Positions 26,166-35,085 of a stretch of DNA of 64,000 nucleotides are shown one piece after another. Where the stretch lies: positions 1 through 64,000 of the forward strand of contig CAZMTO010000004.1 of assembly GCA_964569265.1 (NCBI GenBank), written 5' to 3'. Numbering within the stretch: the stretch's first letter is position 1; every line of letters begins with the position of its first letter. This DNA comes from Avidehalobacter sp964569265 (GTDB lineage Bacteria > Bacillota > Dehalobacteriia > UBA4068 > UBA4997). Under the pieces are notes generated by a model. The model saw only the letters and a program-made list of their open reading frames with translations, was not told the DNA's origin and made no database searches. The position numbers and the translations under genes were made by a program.

Positions 26166-27002
26166 TTAACGGCCGCGGGTGTAAACCAGCGAACTGATAA
26201 TGCTGATAGCCAGCACGCAAACGATAAACCCAATGGAAACCGGTATGGAAATGTGAATGTCGGCAATAAGCAGCAGCAGCTTTACACCGGTAAACGCCAA
26301 AATCAGCGCCACACCATACTTCATCAGGCAGAAGCGGTTTTGCATATGCTCGATAACAAAAAACAACTGCCGCATACCCATAATGGCCAAAATATTAGCA
26401 AAATAGATGATCATCATATGGCTGGATACCGAAAACGCCGCCGGCACCGAGTCGATAGCAAACAGAATATCCGAGGATTCAATAACGATAAGCACAGCAA
26501 ACAGGGGGGTCATAAGCCACTTGCCGTGTTCTTTAACAAAAAATTTGTTGCCGACAAAATCATCGGTAACGGGCAAAAATCTGGTCAACAGCTTAAGTAC
26601 GCGGTTATCGTGCGGCGAAACTTCTTCGTCGGAAGCGTGCGATTTAAGCATATTAAACGCACTGTACAGCAGCACAGCACCAAAAATGTACAGCACCCAC
26701 GAAAAGCTGTGAACAATGGTAGCGCCCAACGCAATAAAAATAAACCGCAGCACAATGGCGCCAATAATACCATAAGCCAAACAACGGTGCTGCAAAGATT
26801 CCGGCACACCAAAGCTGGCAAAAATAGACAGAAACACAAACATATTGTCCATACTAAGGCTAAATTCCAGCAGATAGCAGCCTAAAAATTCCAGCGCCCA
26901 GGTTTGGTGCCCCGACACGTAGATTACGCCGGTGGTAATTAAGGCCACCGCCATCCATATGCCCACCCATTTAAAAGAATGTAGAATTGATTTGTCCCTC
27001 AT
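26166..27002 (-). CDS. TerC/Alx-family membrane protein, probable Mn2+ exporter
   Basis: This 278-residue integral membrane protein has about eight helices. The TerC signature EFSLSMDNMFVFLSIFASF is present, as is the later conserved VIESSDILFAIDSVPAAFSV; their aspartates are thought to coordinate metal. Proteins of this family (TerC, Alx, MeeY/MeeF) export or metallate with manganese. The gene is preceded by a manganese-sensing yybP-ykoY riboswitch with its own terminator, which strongly supports a manganese-homeostasis role over the historical tellurite name. It appears to be transcribed alone. The ribosome site GGAGGT lies about 6 bases before the ATG. Confidence 0.93.
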   Translation of the reverse strand: MRDKSILHSFKWVGIWMAVALITTGVIYVSGHQTWALEFLGCYLLEFSLSMDNMFVFLSIFASFGVPESLQHRCLAYGIIGAIVLRFIFIALGATIVHSFSWVLYIFGAVLLYSAFNMLKSHASDEEVSPHDNRVLKLLTRFLPVTDDFVGNKFFVKEHGKWLMTPLFAVLIVIESSDILFAIDSVPAAFSVSSHMMIIYFANILAIMGMRQLFFVIEHMQNRFCLMKYGVALILAFTGVKLLLLIADIHISIPVSIGFIVCVLAISIISSLVYTRGR

Positions 27003-27048
27003 ACTATACCTCCGTTATAATAATATGCCGTAGTTACCCAAAATAAAG

Positions 27049-27087
27049 CAAAAAAATAAAGACCCCGATGACAAAATCATCAAGGTC
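27049..27087 (-). terminator. Regulatory terminator of the manganese riboswitch
   Basis: On the minus strand an 11-bp stem (27087-27077 with 27071-27061; loop TTTTG) is followed by a T-rich tail. Its 5' arm uses the AAGACCTTGATGA bases that form the 3' side of the aptamer's closing stem, so the two structures are mutually exclusive. Confidence 0.85.
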
Positions 27088-27174
27088 TTACTTCCACTTT
27101 GGGACGCGCTGCCGGGCTTTTGGCCGGGAATGACGACACCGCGATTTATAAGTTACTCCCCTTAACGGTGATGT
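27077..27174 (-). promoter_or_regulatory. yybP-ykoY manganese riboswitch
   Basis: Read on the minus strand, the leader contains AAGGGGAGTA (core at 27161-27156), CGTCATTCCCGG (27135-27124) and AAGACCTT (27089-27082), the conserved elements of the yybP-ykoY Mn2+ aptamer. The closing stem pairs CATCA with TGATG and AAGG with CCTT. A terminator overlaps its 3' strand. Known members bind Mn2+ and raise expression by preventing termination, which matches a downstream TerC-type Mn exporter. The rest of the 219-bp gap holds only the upstream leader and no gene. Confidence 0.88.
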
Positions 27175-27221
27175 AATTTTCAGTTATTTTACTGCTTATA
27201 TTTGGTACATTTGATATTTTA

Positions 27222-27956
27222 CTAAAAATACCGCTGTTTGTCAACAGGTTTTTCCGCGGCAATTTCGGTCACGGTAAGCTCATCACCGGCCACAAAAAAG
27301 CGCACATTAAAGCCGGCAAAGCTTAAACCGTAAAGCCGCTCAGCCTCCTGCTGATACCCCGGTCTGGGGTCGGCAGCCAGCACCGCCAGCAAACCGGCGC
27401 GTTTGGCCTGCGGCAGTTGGTCAAGCAGCGCCGCCGGGCAGTTCACCTTTAACTGATGTTCTCCCTTGGGCACAGCAAAGCCGCCCTTTGCCTGCGGCAC
27501 ACTGTCGGCATAGGGCACATAGGGTTTAATGTCAAAAATGGGCGTGGCATTAAGGCAATCAGCACCTGATACCAACAGCACCGGGCCGTCATCGGCCTTA
27601 TAATCTACCGCCAACAAACGCACCACCGAAAGCCCCAGCTTGTTAGGTCGGTTAGGCGAACGGCTGGCAAACACCCCCACACGCACATTGCCGCCCAAAC
27701 GCGGCGGGCGCACGGTAGGCTGCCAGCTATTGCTGCTGCCTGCCGCAAACCCGGCGTTAAACTGCCAAATTAGCCATAAGTGAGAAAAATCCTCAATACC
27801 GCGCAGGGCTTCGGCACGGCGGTATTCCGGTGCCAAAACCACACGCGATACAACTTCTTCTATTAAGCCGCTTTGGCGCGGCACACCAAATTTGCTGTGA
27901 TAATCGTTATAAATATGAGCTATCGGTTTTATCAGCAAACCGTCGGTTTCGCTCAT
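27222..27956 (-). CDS. trmO: tRNA (t6A37) N6-methyltransferase TrmO-family protein
   Basis: This 244-residue protein of the TsaA/YaeB/TrmO family uses S-adenosylmethionine to methylate N6-threonylcarbamoyladenosine at position 37 of certain tRNAs. Conserved segments include GIEDFSHLWLIWQFN, RVGVFASRSPNRPNKLGLSV and LDIKPYVPYAD-like DIKPYVPYADSVP. The start ATG overlaps the eno stop by four bases (ATGA), so it is translationally coupled to the end of the glycolytic operon. This is an unusual metabolic partner and probably simple hitch-hiking. Length is typical. Confidence 0.92.
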   Translation of the reverse strand: MSETDGLLIKPIAHIYNDYHSKFGVPRQSGLIEEVVSRVVLAPEYRRAEALRGIEDFSHLWLIWQFNAGFAAGSSNSWQPTVRPPRLGGNVRVGVFASRSPNRPNKLGLSVVRLLAVDYKADDGPVLLVSGADCLNATPIFDIKPYVPYADSVPQAKGGFAVPKGEHQLKVNCPAALLDQLPQAKRAGLLAVLAADPRPGYQQEAERLYGLSFAGFNVRFFVAGDELTVTEIAAEKPVDKQRYF

Positions 27957-29236
27957 TTTAAGTTATAAAAAGCGGTAAGCCCCGGATACACCGCAGCAGC
28001 GTCCAGCTCCTGTTCAATGCGCAAAAGCTGGTTATATTTAGCCACACGGTCAGTACGGCTGGGAGCGCCGGTTTTTATCTGACCGGCATTGGTAGCAACA
28101 GCAATATCGGCAATGGTAGTATCTTCGGTTTCACCGGAACGATGCGATACTACAGCGGTGTAGCCGGCGCGTTTAGCCATTTCAATAGCATCTAAGGTTT
28201 CGGTAAGGGTACCAATCTGGTTTACCTTAATAAGAATAGAGTTGCCGGCGCCACATTCTATGCCCTGCTTTAAGCGCTTGGTGTTGGTAACAAACAGATC
28301 ATCACCCACCAACTGTACACGGCTGCCCAGGCGTGCCGACATCTGCTGCCAGCCCTCCCAGTCATCTTCAGCCAAACCGTCCTCAATAGATATGATCGGG
28401 TATTTATCAATCAGGTCGGCATAATAGTCAATCATCTGCTCCGATGTCATAACCTTGCCTTCACCGGCCAGATCATACTTGCCGTCCTCGTACATTTCGC
28501 TGGATGCTACATCCAGTGCCAAACGTACATCTTCTCCCGGCTTGTAACCGGCACGTTCAATAGCAGCTACAATAACCTGCAAGGCTTCTTCATTGCTGCC
28601 AAGGTTAGGCGCAAAACCGCCCTCGTCACCAACCGATGTAACATAGCCTTTTTCTTTAAGCACGGCTTTAAGGTTATGGAAGATTTCGGCACCCATACGC
28701 AAAGCTTCGGCAAAGGTGGCTGCACCAACGGGCATAACCATAAATTCCTGAATATCGACGTTATTATCAGCGTGCTGACCGCCGTTTAATATGTTCATCA
28801 TCGGCACGGGCAGGGTTTTGGCATTGGCACCGCCGATATAACGGTACAGCGGCATACCAAGGCTATCGGCAGCAGCCTTGGCAACTGCCAGCGACACACC
28901 CAAAATAGCGTTGGCACCCAGCTTGCCCTTGTTATCGGTGCCGTCTAACTGAATTAACAGTTGGTCAATATCCGCCTGATTATAGGCAGAAAGCCCGATA
29001 AGCGCCGGGGCAATTATCTCCAGCACATTGCTTACGGCCTGTGTGGTACCCTTGCCCAGATAACGGCCCTTTTCACCGTCACGCAGCTCTACAGCCTCGT
29101 GTACGCCGGTAGATGCCCCGGAGGGCACAGCAGCACGCCCAAAAGCACCGTCTTCCAGCATAACCTCAACTTCTACAGTGGGGTTGCCGCGGCTGTCTAA
29201 AATTTCTCTGGCGTTAACATCAATAATAAAGCTCAT
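27953..29236 (-). CDS. eno: Enolase
   Basis: This 427-residue enolase catalyses 2-phosphoglycerate to phosphoenolpyruvate. Hallmarks are ILDSRGNPTVEVEV near the N-terminus, the GGQHADNNVDIQEFM loop, SVGDEGGFAPNL, the metal-binding aspartates and the catalytic lysine regions (LVGDDLFVTN; ILIKVNQIGTLTET), and SHRSGETEDTTIADIAV near the C-terminus. It is the penultimate gene of the gap-pgk-tpiA-gpmI-eno-trmO operon. A good ribosome site (GGGAGG) precedes the ATG. Confidence 0.99.
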   Translation of the reverse strand: MSFIIDVNAREILDSRGNPTVEVEVMLEDGAFGRAAVPSGASTGVHEAVELRDGEKGRYLGKGTTQAVSNVLEIIAPALIGLSAYNQADIDQLLIQLDGTDNKGKLGANAILGVSLAVAKAAADSLGMPLYRYIGGANAKTLPVPMMNILNGGQHADNNVDIQEFMVMPVGAATFAEALRMGAEIFHNLKAVLKEKGYVTSVGDEGGFAPNLGSNEEALQVIVAAIERAGYKPGEDVRLALDVASSEMYEDGKYDLAGEGKVMTSEQMIDYYADLIDKYPIISIEDGLAEDDWEGWQQMSARLGSRVQLVGDDLFVTNTKRLKQGIECGAGNSILIKVNQIGTLTETLDAIEMAKRAGYTAVVSHRSGETEDTTIADIAVATNAGQIKTGAPSRTDRVAKYNQLLRIEQELDAAAVYPGLTAFYNLK

Positions 29237-29290
29237 AATAATCCTCCCAAATTTTGCGTTATATGCTTTATTTGCAGCTTTTTAAGCTTT

Positions 29291-30799
29291 TTAACATATC
29301 AGACTCTGCCCCGTCATCTCAGCAGGGACAGCAACACCCAGCATTTGCAGCAGGGTGGGTGCAATATCGCACAGAGCACCGTCTTTAAGCCGGCCGGGGT
29401 AATTTACCATAATTATCGGCACCAAAGACGTTGTATGCGCCGTAACAGGGTTGCCGTCCTCGTCTAACAGGCGCTCTACATTGCCGTGGTCTGCCGTTAT
29501 AAGCAAAGCACCGCCCGCTGCCTTTATCGCCGCTTCTATGCGGCCAAGGCAGGTATCTACAGTTTCTACCGCTTTTACCGCTGCCGGTATTACCCCTGTG
29601 TGGCCCACCATATCCGGGTTAGCCAAATTTAAAATTATCGCGTCATATTCGCCGCTGTTTATGGCCGCCACCACTTTGTCGCAAACCTCCGACGCGCTCA
29701 TTTCCGGCTGAAGATCGTATGTAGCCACCTTAGGTGATGCTACCAAAATGCGCTCCTCGCCGGGGTTGGGTTTTTCTACCCCGCCATTAAAAAAGAAGGT
29801 TACGTGCGCGTATTTTTCGGTTTCGGCAATACGCAGTTGCTTTAAGCTCGCCTGCGCCAAAACTTCTCCCAGGGTGTTAACCGGTGTTTGCTTTTTAAAG
29901 GCCACCGGCAAATCAAAGGTTTCGTCGTATTCCGTCATACAGCAGTAGCTTACCTGCGGATACTGCGGTCTGGCAAATTCCGCAAAGTCGGTCTCGCAAA
30001 AAGCACGGGTAATTTCTCGCGCACGGTCGGCCCTAAAGTTATAAAAAATCAGGCTGTCACCGTTTTGCACGGTAAAATCCTTATTATCCGGCACTATCGG
30101 CTCAATAAATTCATCGGTAACGCCGGCTGCATAGCTGCCGCGCACAGCCGCGGGCAAATCTGCCGCCACTGCACCTTCGGCCAGCACCATAGCACGCCAG
30201 GCTTTTTCTACTCGGTCCCAGCGCTTATCTCTGTCCATAGCCCAAAAACGGCCGCAAACCACACCGGGCGCACCATAGCCGGTTTGGGCAAAATGCGCCA
30301 ACAGCCGCTCCAGATAATCTATGCCGGAGGTCGGCGGAACATCACGGCCATCCATAAAGCAATGTACATAGGTTTGCTTTATACCCATAGCCTGCGCCAT
30401 TGCCAGCAGCGCCAGCAGGTGATTAAAATGGCTGTGTACGCCGCCGTCTGAAAGCAAACCCATAAGGTGCAAACGGCCGGTTTTTTCAGCAACCGCCATA
30501 GCCTGCACCAGTGCCGGGTTTTGCGCCAGCTCTCCGTCGGCAATAGCTTTATCAATCGCTGTTAAATCCTGATAAATTACCCGCCCTGCACCAATATTAA
30601 GGTGTCCAACCTCCGAATTACCCATCAGGCCGTCAGGCAAACCAACTGCCAAACCGCTGGCTTTTAGCGTTGCCGTGGGGTTTTCTCGGCACAAGCGGTC
30701 AAAGTTAGGCAGCTTAGCAAGGCTAAGTGCATCGCCGGGCAGGCCGGTTTTTAGCCCCCAACCGTCCATTATGCAGAGCATTATCGGTTTTTGTTTCAT
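29291..30799 (-). CDS. gpmI: 2,3-bisphosphoglycerate-independent phosphoglycerate mutase
   Basis: This 502-residue alkaline-phosphatase-superfamily enzyme interconverts 3- and 2-phosphoglycerate using two Mn2+ ions. The metal and nucleophile motifs are clear: CIMDGWGL near the start, the catalytic serine in MGNSEVGHLNIGAGR, FMDGRDVPPTSG, NLANPDMVGHTG and LITADHGNVE. The gene lacks an obvious strong Shine-Dalgarno sequence, unlike its operon neighbours, so it may be less efficiently translated. The Mn2+ dependence fits the manganese-homeostasis genes elsewhere in the window, although that link is circumstantial. Confidence 0.98.
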   Translation of the reverse strand: MKQKPIMLCIMDGWGLKTGLPGDALSLAKLPNFDRLCRENPTATLKASGLAVGLPDGLMGNSEVGHLNIGAGRVIYQDLTAIDKAIADGELAQNPALVQAMAVAEKTGRLHLMGLLSDGGVHSHFNHLLALLAMAQAMGIKQTYVHCFMDGRDVPPTSGIDYLERLLAHFAQTGYGAPGVVCGRFWAMDRDKRWDRVEKAWRAMVLAEGAVAADLPAAVRGSYAAGVTDEFIEPIVPDNKDFTVQNGDSLIFYNFRADRAREITRAFCETDFAEFARPQYPQVSYCCMTEYDETFDLPVAFKKQTPVNTLGEVLAQASLKQLRIAETEKYAHVTFFFNGGVEKPNPGEERILVASPKVATYDLQPEMSASEVCDKVVAAINSGEYDAIILNLANPDMVGHTGVIPAAVKAVETVDTCLGRIEAAIKAAGGALLITADHGNVERLLDEDGNPVTAHTTSLVPIIMVNYPGRLKDGALCDIAPTLLQMLGVAVPAEMTGQSLIC

Positions 30800-30845
30800 C
30801 TTGTTATACCTTTATAATATATTTGTATAATACTTTTGGCAGCTA

Positions 30846-31637
30846 TTATTTTATATTTACACCGACAAAAGCTTCCCGGCAAAGCTCGGCAAAGGTAGCC
30901 GCTTTAAGCGACGCACCACCAACCAGCGCACCGTCAACATCGGGTGCTGCCATAAAAGAAGCTACATTTTGCGGGCTTACGCTGCCGCCGTACAAAATTC
31001 TGATACTGTCGGCAACATCACCGGCCTGTTCGCGCAAATATTCTCTAATAACCTTGCAGGCCATTTGCGCTTCGTCGGCTGTGGCGGCTTTGCCGGTGCC
31101 AATAGCCCAAATAGGCTCGTAGGCAATAACAATGTCGGCCTTGCCATCCCAAAAACGCATACTTTCGTAAAGCTGCGCTTCTAACCATTCGGCAGTAAGC
31201 CCACCTTCGTGTATCGACTCACTTTCTCCCACGCACAAAATCGGCGTCATACCGGCTGCAAGGGCAGCACCGCACTTTTTAGATACCATTTCGCTGGATT
31301 CCTGCAACAGGGTGCGGCGTTCAGAATGTCCGCAAATAACATAGCCCACGCCACATTCGGTAAGCATACCGGGCGATATTTCGCCGGTAAAGGCACCGGC
31401 AGTCTGCCAAAAAACATCCTGCGCGCCCAAACCAATGTTAACGCTGCCCTGTGTAATAGCTGTATGCAAGGGGTAAAGCGCCGTAAAGGGCGGGCAAAAT
31501 ACCACGTCGGCTTCGGTATCGTTTAAATCCCTGTTTATAACATCGGCACCAACCTGAGCAAATTCGGCCAGCCAGCCTAAGCTTTCCTCTACAGTTTGGT
31601 TCATCTTCCAGTTAGCTGCAAGCAAAGGTTTCCTCAT
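30846..31637 (-). CDS. tpiA: Triosephosphate isomerase
   Basis: This 263-residue TIM-barrel enzyme interconverts dihydroxyacetone phosphate and glyceraldehyde-3-phosphate. The catalytic lysine is in AANWKMNQT, the electrophilic histidine in YVICGHSERR, and the base glutamate and flexible lid in AYEPIWAIGTGKAA. The phosphate-binding ILYGGSVSPQN is also present. It lies 18 bp after pgk in the glycolytic operon, with a GGAGG ribosome site. Confidence 0.99.
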   Translation of the reverse strand: MRKPLLAANWKMNQTVEESLGWLAEFAQVGADVINRDLNDTEADVVFCPPFTALYPLHTAITQGSVNIGLGAQDVFWQTAGAFTGEISPGMLTECGVGYVICGHSERRTLLQESSEMVSKKCGAALAAGMTPILCVGESESIHEGGLTAEWLEAQLYESMRFWDGKADIVIAYEPIWAIGTGKAATADEAQMACKVIREYLREQAGDVADSIRILYGGSVSPQNVASFMAAPDVDGALVGGASLKAATFAELCREAFVGVNIK

Positions 31638-31655
31638 AATACATCCTCCGTTGAA

Positions 31656-32849
31656 TTATCTTGCGTTTTGCAAAACCTCTACGCCGGGCAGATGACGACC
31701 CTCCAGATATTCCAGAGTGGAGCCGCCGCCGGTGGAAATATGCGTGATCATATAGCCTACACCGGCCTGATCAATAGCCGCAATCGAATCACCGCCGCCA
31801 ACAATGGTCTGCGCCTTAGATTTTGCACAGGCAACGGCAATAGCTTCGGTGCCTTTGGCAAAGGCGGGCATTTCAAACACACCCATAGGGCCGTTCCAGA
31901 TAACGGTTTTAGCGCTTTGCACCAGCTCACAATAGGTACGCACGGTGTTTTTGCCCATATCCAGCGCCATCCAGCTTTTTGGTATGCAGTTTATTTTTAC
32001 ATTACGGTGTTTGGCATCGGCAGAAAATTCTTCGGCCACCACCAAATCTTCGGGCAGTACAATTTTTTTGGCAATATCGCGCTTTAACAGGTCTTTTACC
32101 ACATCAACCTGATCTTCGGATATTTTAGAAGCGCCAACATCGTAGCCCAGGGCATACAAAAAGGTGTTGGCCATAGCCCCGCCAATAAGCAATCTGTCTA
32201 CCACCGGCAGCAGGTTTTTAATAACACCTATTTTATCATCTACCTTGGCACCGCCCATAACAGCCACCACCGGGCGGTTGGGTTCGGCCAAAATTTTGCT
32301 CATCATAACCAGGTCTTTTTCCAGCAAAAAGCCGGCAACAGCCGGTAAATGTTCGGCCACACCCACCAAAGATGCATGGGCGCGGTGTACGGCACCAAAG
32401 GCATCCGATACAAAAACCTCGCCCAGCTTTGCCAGTTCGGCAGCAAAGGCAGGGGCGTTCTTTTCTTCTTCTTTATGGAAGCGCAGATTTTCCAGCAGCA
32501 AAACTTCACCGGGCTGTAATTCTGCCGCCATTTTTTCAGCTTCGTGACCAATGCAGTCCGGGCAGAATTTTACCGGGGCATCCAGCAGGCGCTGCAAATG
32601 CGGCACCAAAACCTCTAAGCTGTACTTCATATTGCGCTCACCCTTGGGGCGGCCCAAATGGCTCATCAAAATTACTCTGGCATCGCGCTTTAACAAATAT
32701 TGCAGGGTGGGTATAGTACCTTCTACACGGGTAAGGTTGGTCACCTTGCCGTCTTCCATCGGCACATTATAATCTACACGCACCAGCACGCGCTTATTAT
32801 CAACATCAATATCTCTTACTGTTTTTTTATTATAAAAAACTATCGACAT
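31656..32849 (-). CDS. pgk: Phosphoglycerate kinase
   Basis: This kinase of 397 residues makes ATP from 1,3-bisphosphoglycerate. Substrate-binding RVLVRVDYNVPMEDG, the SHLGRPKG loop, FVSDAFGAVHRAHAS, VAVMGGAKVDDKIGVI and the nucleotide-binding TIVGGGDSIAAIDQ are all canonical. The frame is open from 32882, but the ATG at 32849, 7 bases after AGGAGG, gives the normal N-terminus; the upstream 11 codons are rejected. A 13-bp hairpin lies between gap and pgk. Confidence 0.98.
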   Translation of the reverse strand: MSIVFYNKKTVRDIDVDNKRVLVRVDYNVPMEDGKVTNLTRVEGTIPTLQYLLKRDARVILMSHLGRPKGERNMKYSLEVLVPHLQRLLDAPVKFCPDCIGHEAEKMAAELQPGEVLLLENLRFHKEEEKNAPAFAAELAKLGEVFVSDAFGAVHRAHASLVGVAEHLPAVAGFLLEKDLVMMSKILAEPNRPVVAVMGGAKVDDKIGVIKNLLPVVDRLLIGGAMANTFLYALGYDVGASKISEDQVDVVKDLLKRDIAKKIVLPEDLVVAEEFSADAKHRNVKINCIPKSWMALDMGKNTVRTYCELVQSAKTVIWNGPMGVFEMPAFAKGTEAIAVACAKSKAQTIVGGGDSIAAIDQAGVGYMITHISTGGGSTLEYLEGRHLPGVEVLQNAR

Positions 32850-32878
32850 AATATACCTCCTAAAAAGCCTTTTACGCA

Positions 32879-32915
32879 ACAAAAGTATCGGCCGGCAACC
32901 AACCGATACTTTTGT
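32879..32915 (-). promoter_or_regulatory. Long hairpin between gap and pgk
   Basis: Thirteen perfectly paired bases (32879-32891 with 32903-32915) around an 11-base loop lie in the 77-bp gap between gap and pgk. On the transcribed strand the stem is followed only by TGTTGCG, not a long T run. It looks more like an mRNA-processing or stabilising hairpin, or a partial attenuator, than a full terminator. Confidence 0.6.
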
Positions 32916-32926
32916 AAAATAAACGC

Positions 32927-33934
32927 TTAAATACCTTTAGATGCAATGTATTTAACCAAATCTACCACGCGGTTGCTGTAGCCCCATTCGTTATCATACC
33001 AGGCAACAACTTTTACCAGATTGCCCTCGATAACCATAGTAGAAAGTGCATCTACCGTAGAGGAATTTTGACAGCCATTATAATCACAGGATACCAACGG
33101 CAGATCACAATAACCCAAAATGCCGTTTAAAGCACCTTCGGCCGCCGTTTTAAGTACCGAATTTATTTCTTCTGCCGTAGCGGGCTTATCCAGCTCGGCA
33201 ACCAAATCTACCATCGAAACATTAGCGGTAGGTACGCGCACTGCAAAGCCATTAAGCTTGCCCTTAAGCTGGGGCAATACCAAAGCAACGGCCTTGGCGG
33301 CACCGGTGGTGGTGGGTATCATAGAACAAGCACCGGCACGTGCCCGGCGGAAGTCCTTATGGTTACGGTCTAAAATGCACTGGTCATTGGTATAAGAATG
33401 TACAGTGGTCATAAGGCCGCGCTTAATGCCAAATTCAGCATCTAACACCTTGGCAACAGGTGCCAGGCAGTTGGTGGTGCAACTGGCGTTAGAAATGATA
33501 TGGTGTTCAGCCGGATCATATTTATCCTCGTTAACGCCCATAACAATGGTAACGTCCTCGTTTTTACCGGGTGCAGTAAGCACAACCTTTTTAGCGCCGG
33601 CAGTAATATGAGCGCAGGCTTTTTTAGCATCGTTAAATACACCGGTAGATTCTACTACCAAATCTACACCCAATTCTCCCCAAGGCAGGTCAGCAGGGTT
33701 TCTTTCGGCAAACACCGGTATGGTAACACCATCGATGATCATAGTTTTTTCATCGGGGGCGCTTACCTCGTGCGGCCAGGTACCGTGAACGGAATCGAAC
33801 TTAAGCAGATGTGAATTGATTTTGGCATCGGCAGTATCGTTGATCGCTACGATTTCTACACCGGGCTGACCAAATGCAGCGCGGAAAACCAGACGACCGA
33901 TACGCCCAAAGCCATTGATTGCAATTTTTACCAT
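32927..33934 (-). CDS. gap: Type I glyceraldehyde-3-phosphate dehydrogenase
   Basis: This 335-residue NAD-dependent enzyme has the Rossmann start INGFGRIGRLVFRA, the catalytic cysteine in ISNASCTTNCLAP, the histidine/phosphate region TVHSYTNDQ and the C-terminal WYDNEWGYSNRVVDL. It is the first gene of the lower-glycolysis operon, with a strong AAAGGAG site. No cggR-type repressor gene precedes it, which differs from the Bacillus arrangement. The 191-bp upstream gap contains an imperfect CCGGCATTT/AAATGCC inverted repeat on the transcribed strand that could be a leader hairpin; I cannot place a convincing promoter. Confidence 0.99.
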   Translation of the reverse strand: MVKIAINGFGRIGRLVFRAAFGQPGVEIVAINDTADAKINSHLLKFDSVHGTWPHEVSAPDEKTMIIDGVTIPVFAERNPADLPWGELGVDLVVESTGVFNDAKKACAHITAGAKKVVLTAPGKNEDVTIVMGVNEDKYDPAEHHIISNASCTTNCLAPVAKVLDAEFGIKRGLMTTVHSYTNDQCILDRNHKDFRRARAGACSMIPTTTGAAKAVALVLPQLKGKLNGFAVRVPTANVSMVDLVAELDKPATAEEINSVLKTAAEGALNGILGYCDLPLVSCDYNGCQNSSTVDALSTMVIEGNLVKVVAWYDNEWGYSNRVVDLVKYIASKGI

Positions 33935-34084
33935 TGTTACAAGCTCCTTTCGTCAATAAAGGGGATATATTATTTTTTGCCCCGGCCATTACTTAAAAAA
34001 GCGCAAAATTTTTTTGCACGGTAAAAACCGGCGGCATTTATTTACAATTCAATTTTATCAAATGCCGGCGCAAATAGCAAGAAC

Positions 34085-34112
34085 AAAAAGCATATTTACC
34101 GCTTTTTATGCT
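34085..34112 (-). terminator. Probable terminator after whiA
   Basis: On the minus strand AAAAAGC and GCTTTTT can pair around a short loop, or AGCATA with TATGCT, followed by TTTTTGTTCTT. The stem is AT-rich and short, so it is weaker than most terminators in this window. It sits 14 bp after the whiA stop. Confidence 0.55.
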
Positions 34113-34125
34113 GCCCGCCTGCAAT

Positions 34126-35085
34126 TTAGTCCACCGGCAGCTCATCAGCCAGTTGTTCCAGCTTGTGCAAACGGTGGTACAGCCCCGCTTTAGATATTGC
34201 TTTGTCAAAATGATCTTTAAGCTCGTTAAGCGGCAGCTCCGGGTGTTCTAACCTTACGGCGGCGGTTTCCTGCAAAGGGCGAGAAAGTTCTTTTAAACGC
34301 CCGACCGCAATAAGCCGACGAATAGCTGCCACCTGCCGCTGGGCGGCATCCACGGCTTTATCCATATTGGCGGTATCGCAGTTTATAATGCGGTTAAGGT
34401 TGTTGTTGGTATCCTTAATAACACGCACGTTTTCTAATTGCAGCAGGGCACTGTGCGCCCCAATAACATTTAAAAAATCGCTTATTTGCTCGGCACCCTT
34501 GCCATAAACCAAAAACCTGCCCTTGCGCTGGTTTATCTTAAGCCCAAGGTCATAGCTGTCGGCCAGGGCCAGCAAAAAATTAGCCTGATAAATATCCTGA
34601 CAAACTATTTCTATATGGTAGGCACGCTGCGGATCACTTATAAAGCCGCTGCCCAAAAACGCCCCCCGCAAATACGACCGCCTACAGCACGATGACGGAA
34701 ACACCTGCTTTAAGGTGGTAATATTACCGATATCCAGCCCGGCATTCCACGGGTTACCGTCGGGTATTTGGGCAAATGCCGACAATATATCCTTAACGCC
34801 CTCCTGCGGGGGTATACGCAGGGTATAAATGCGGCTTTTTTTAAAATGGCGGCTATCCCGCACCAAAATTTCCGACGACAACCCCCAAAGCTCTTTTACC
34901 AGCTTAAAGTAACGGCGGGCCACACCGGGGCTGCCGGTGGTAGCCAAAATGGCCGGCTTCCCCCCGCCGGAAAGTGTAACGTTGCCGCTCATACGCAAAT
35001 ATGCCAAAAATTCGGCACGTCGGCAGCAATCCTTGCCGCTGTTTATATGCAGCAGTTGTTCTTTTACATCCAGCGTAAAGCTCAT
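34126..35085 (-). CDS. whiA: DNA-binding protein WhiA
   Basis: This 319-residue protein is of the WhiA family, found in nearly all Gram-positive bacteria and involved in cell division and chromosome-related regulation. It has a degenerate LAGLIDADG homing-endonuclease-like core (CRRAEFLAYLRMSGNV; SYLRGAFLGSGFISDPQRAY) and a C-terminal helix-turn-helix (about 230-310; HPELPLNELKDHFDKAISKA). Its start overlaps the yvcK stop by four bases. The rapZ-yvcK-whiA order is the standard Firmicute cluster. Confidence 0.97.
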   Translation of the reverse strand: MSFTLDVKEQLLHINSGKDCCRRAEFLAYLRMSGNVTLSGGGKPAILATTGSPGVARRYFKLVKELWGLSSEILVRDSRHFKKSRIYTLRIPPQEGVKDILSAFAQIPDGNPWNAGLDIGNITTLKQVFPSSCCRRSYLRGAFLGSGFISDPQRAYHIEIVCQDIYQANFLLALADSYDLGLKINQRKGRFLVYGKGAEQISDFLNVIGAHSALLQLENVRVIKDTNNNLNRIINCDTANMDKAVDAAQRQVAAIRRLIAVGRLKELSRPLQETAAVRLEHPELPLNELKDHFDKAISKAGLYHRLHKLEQLADELPVD

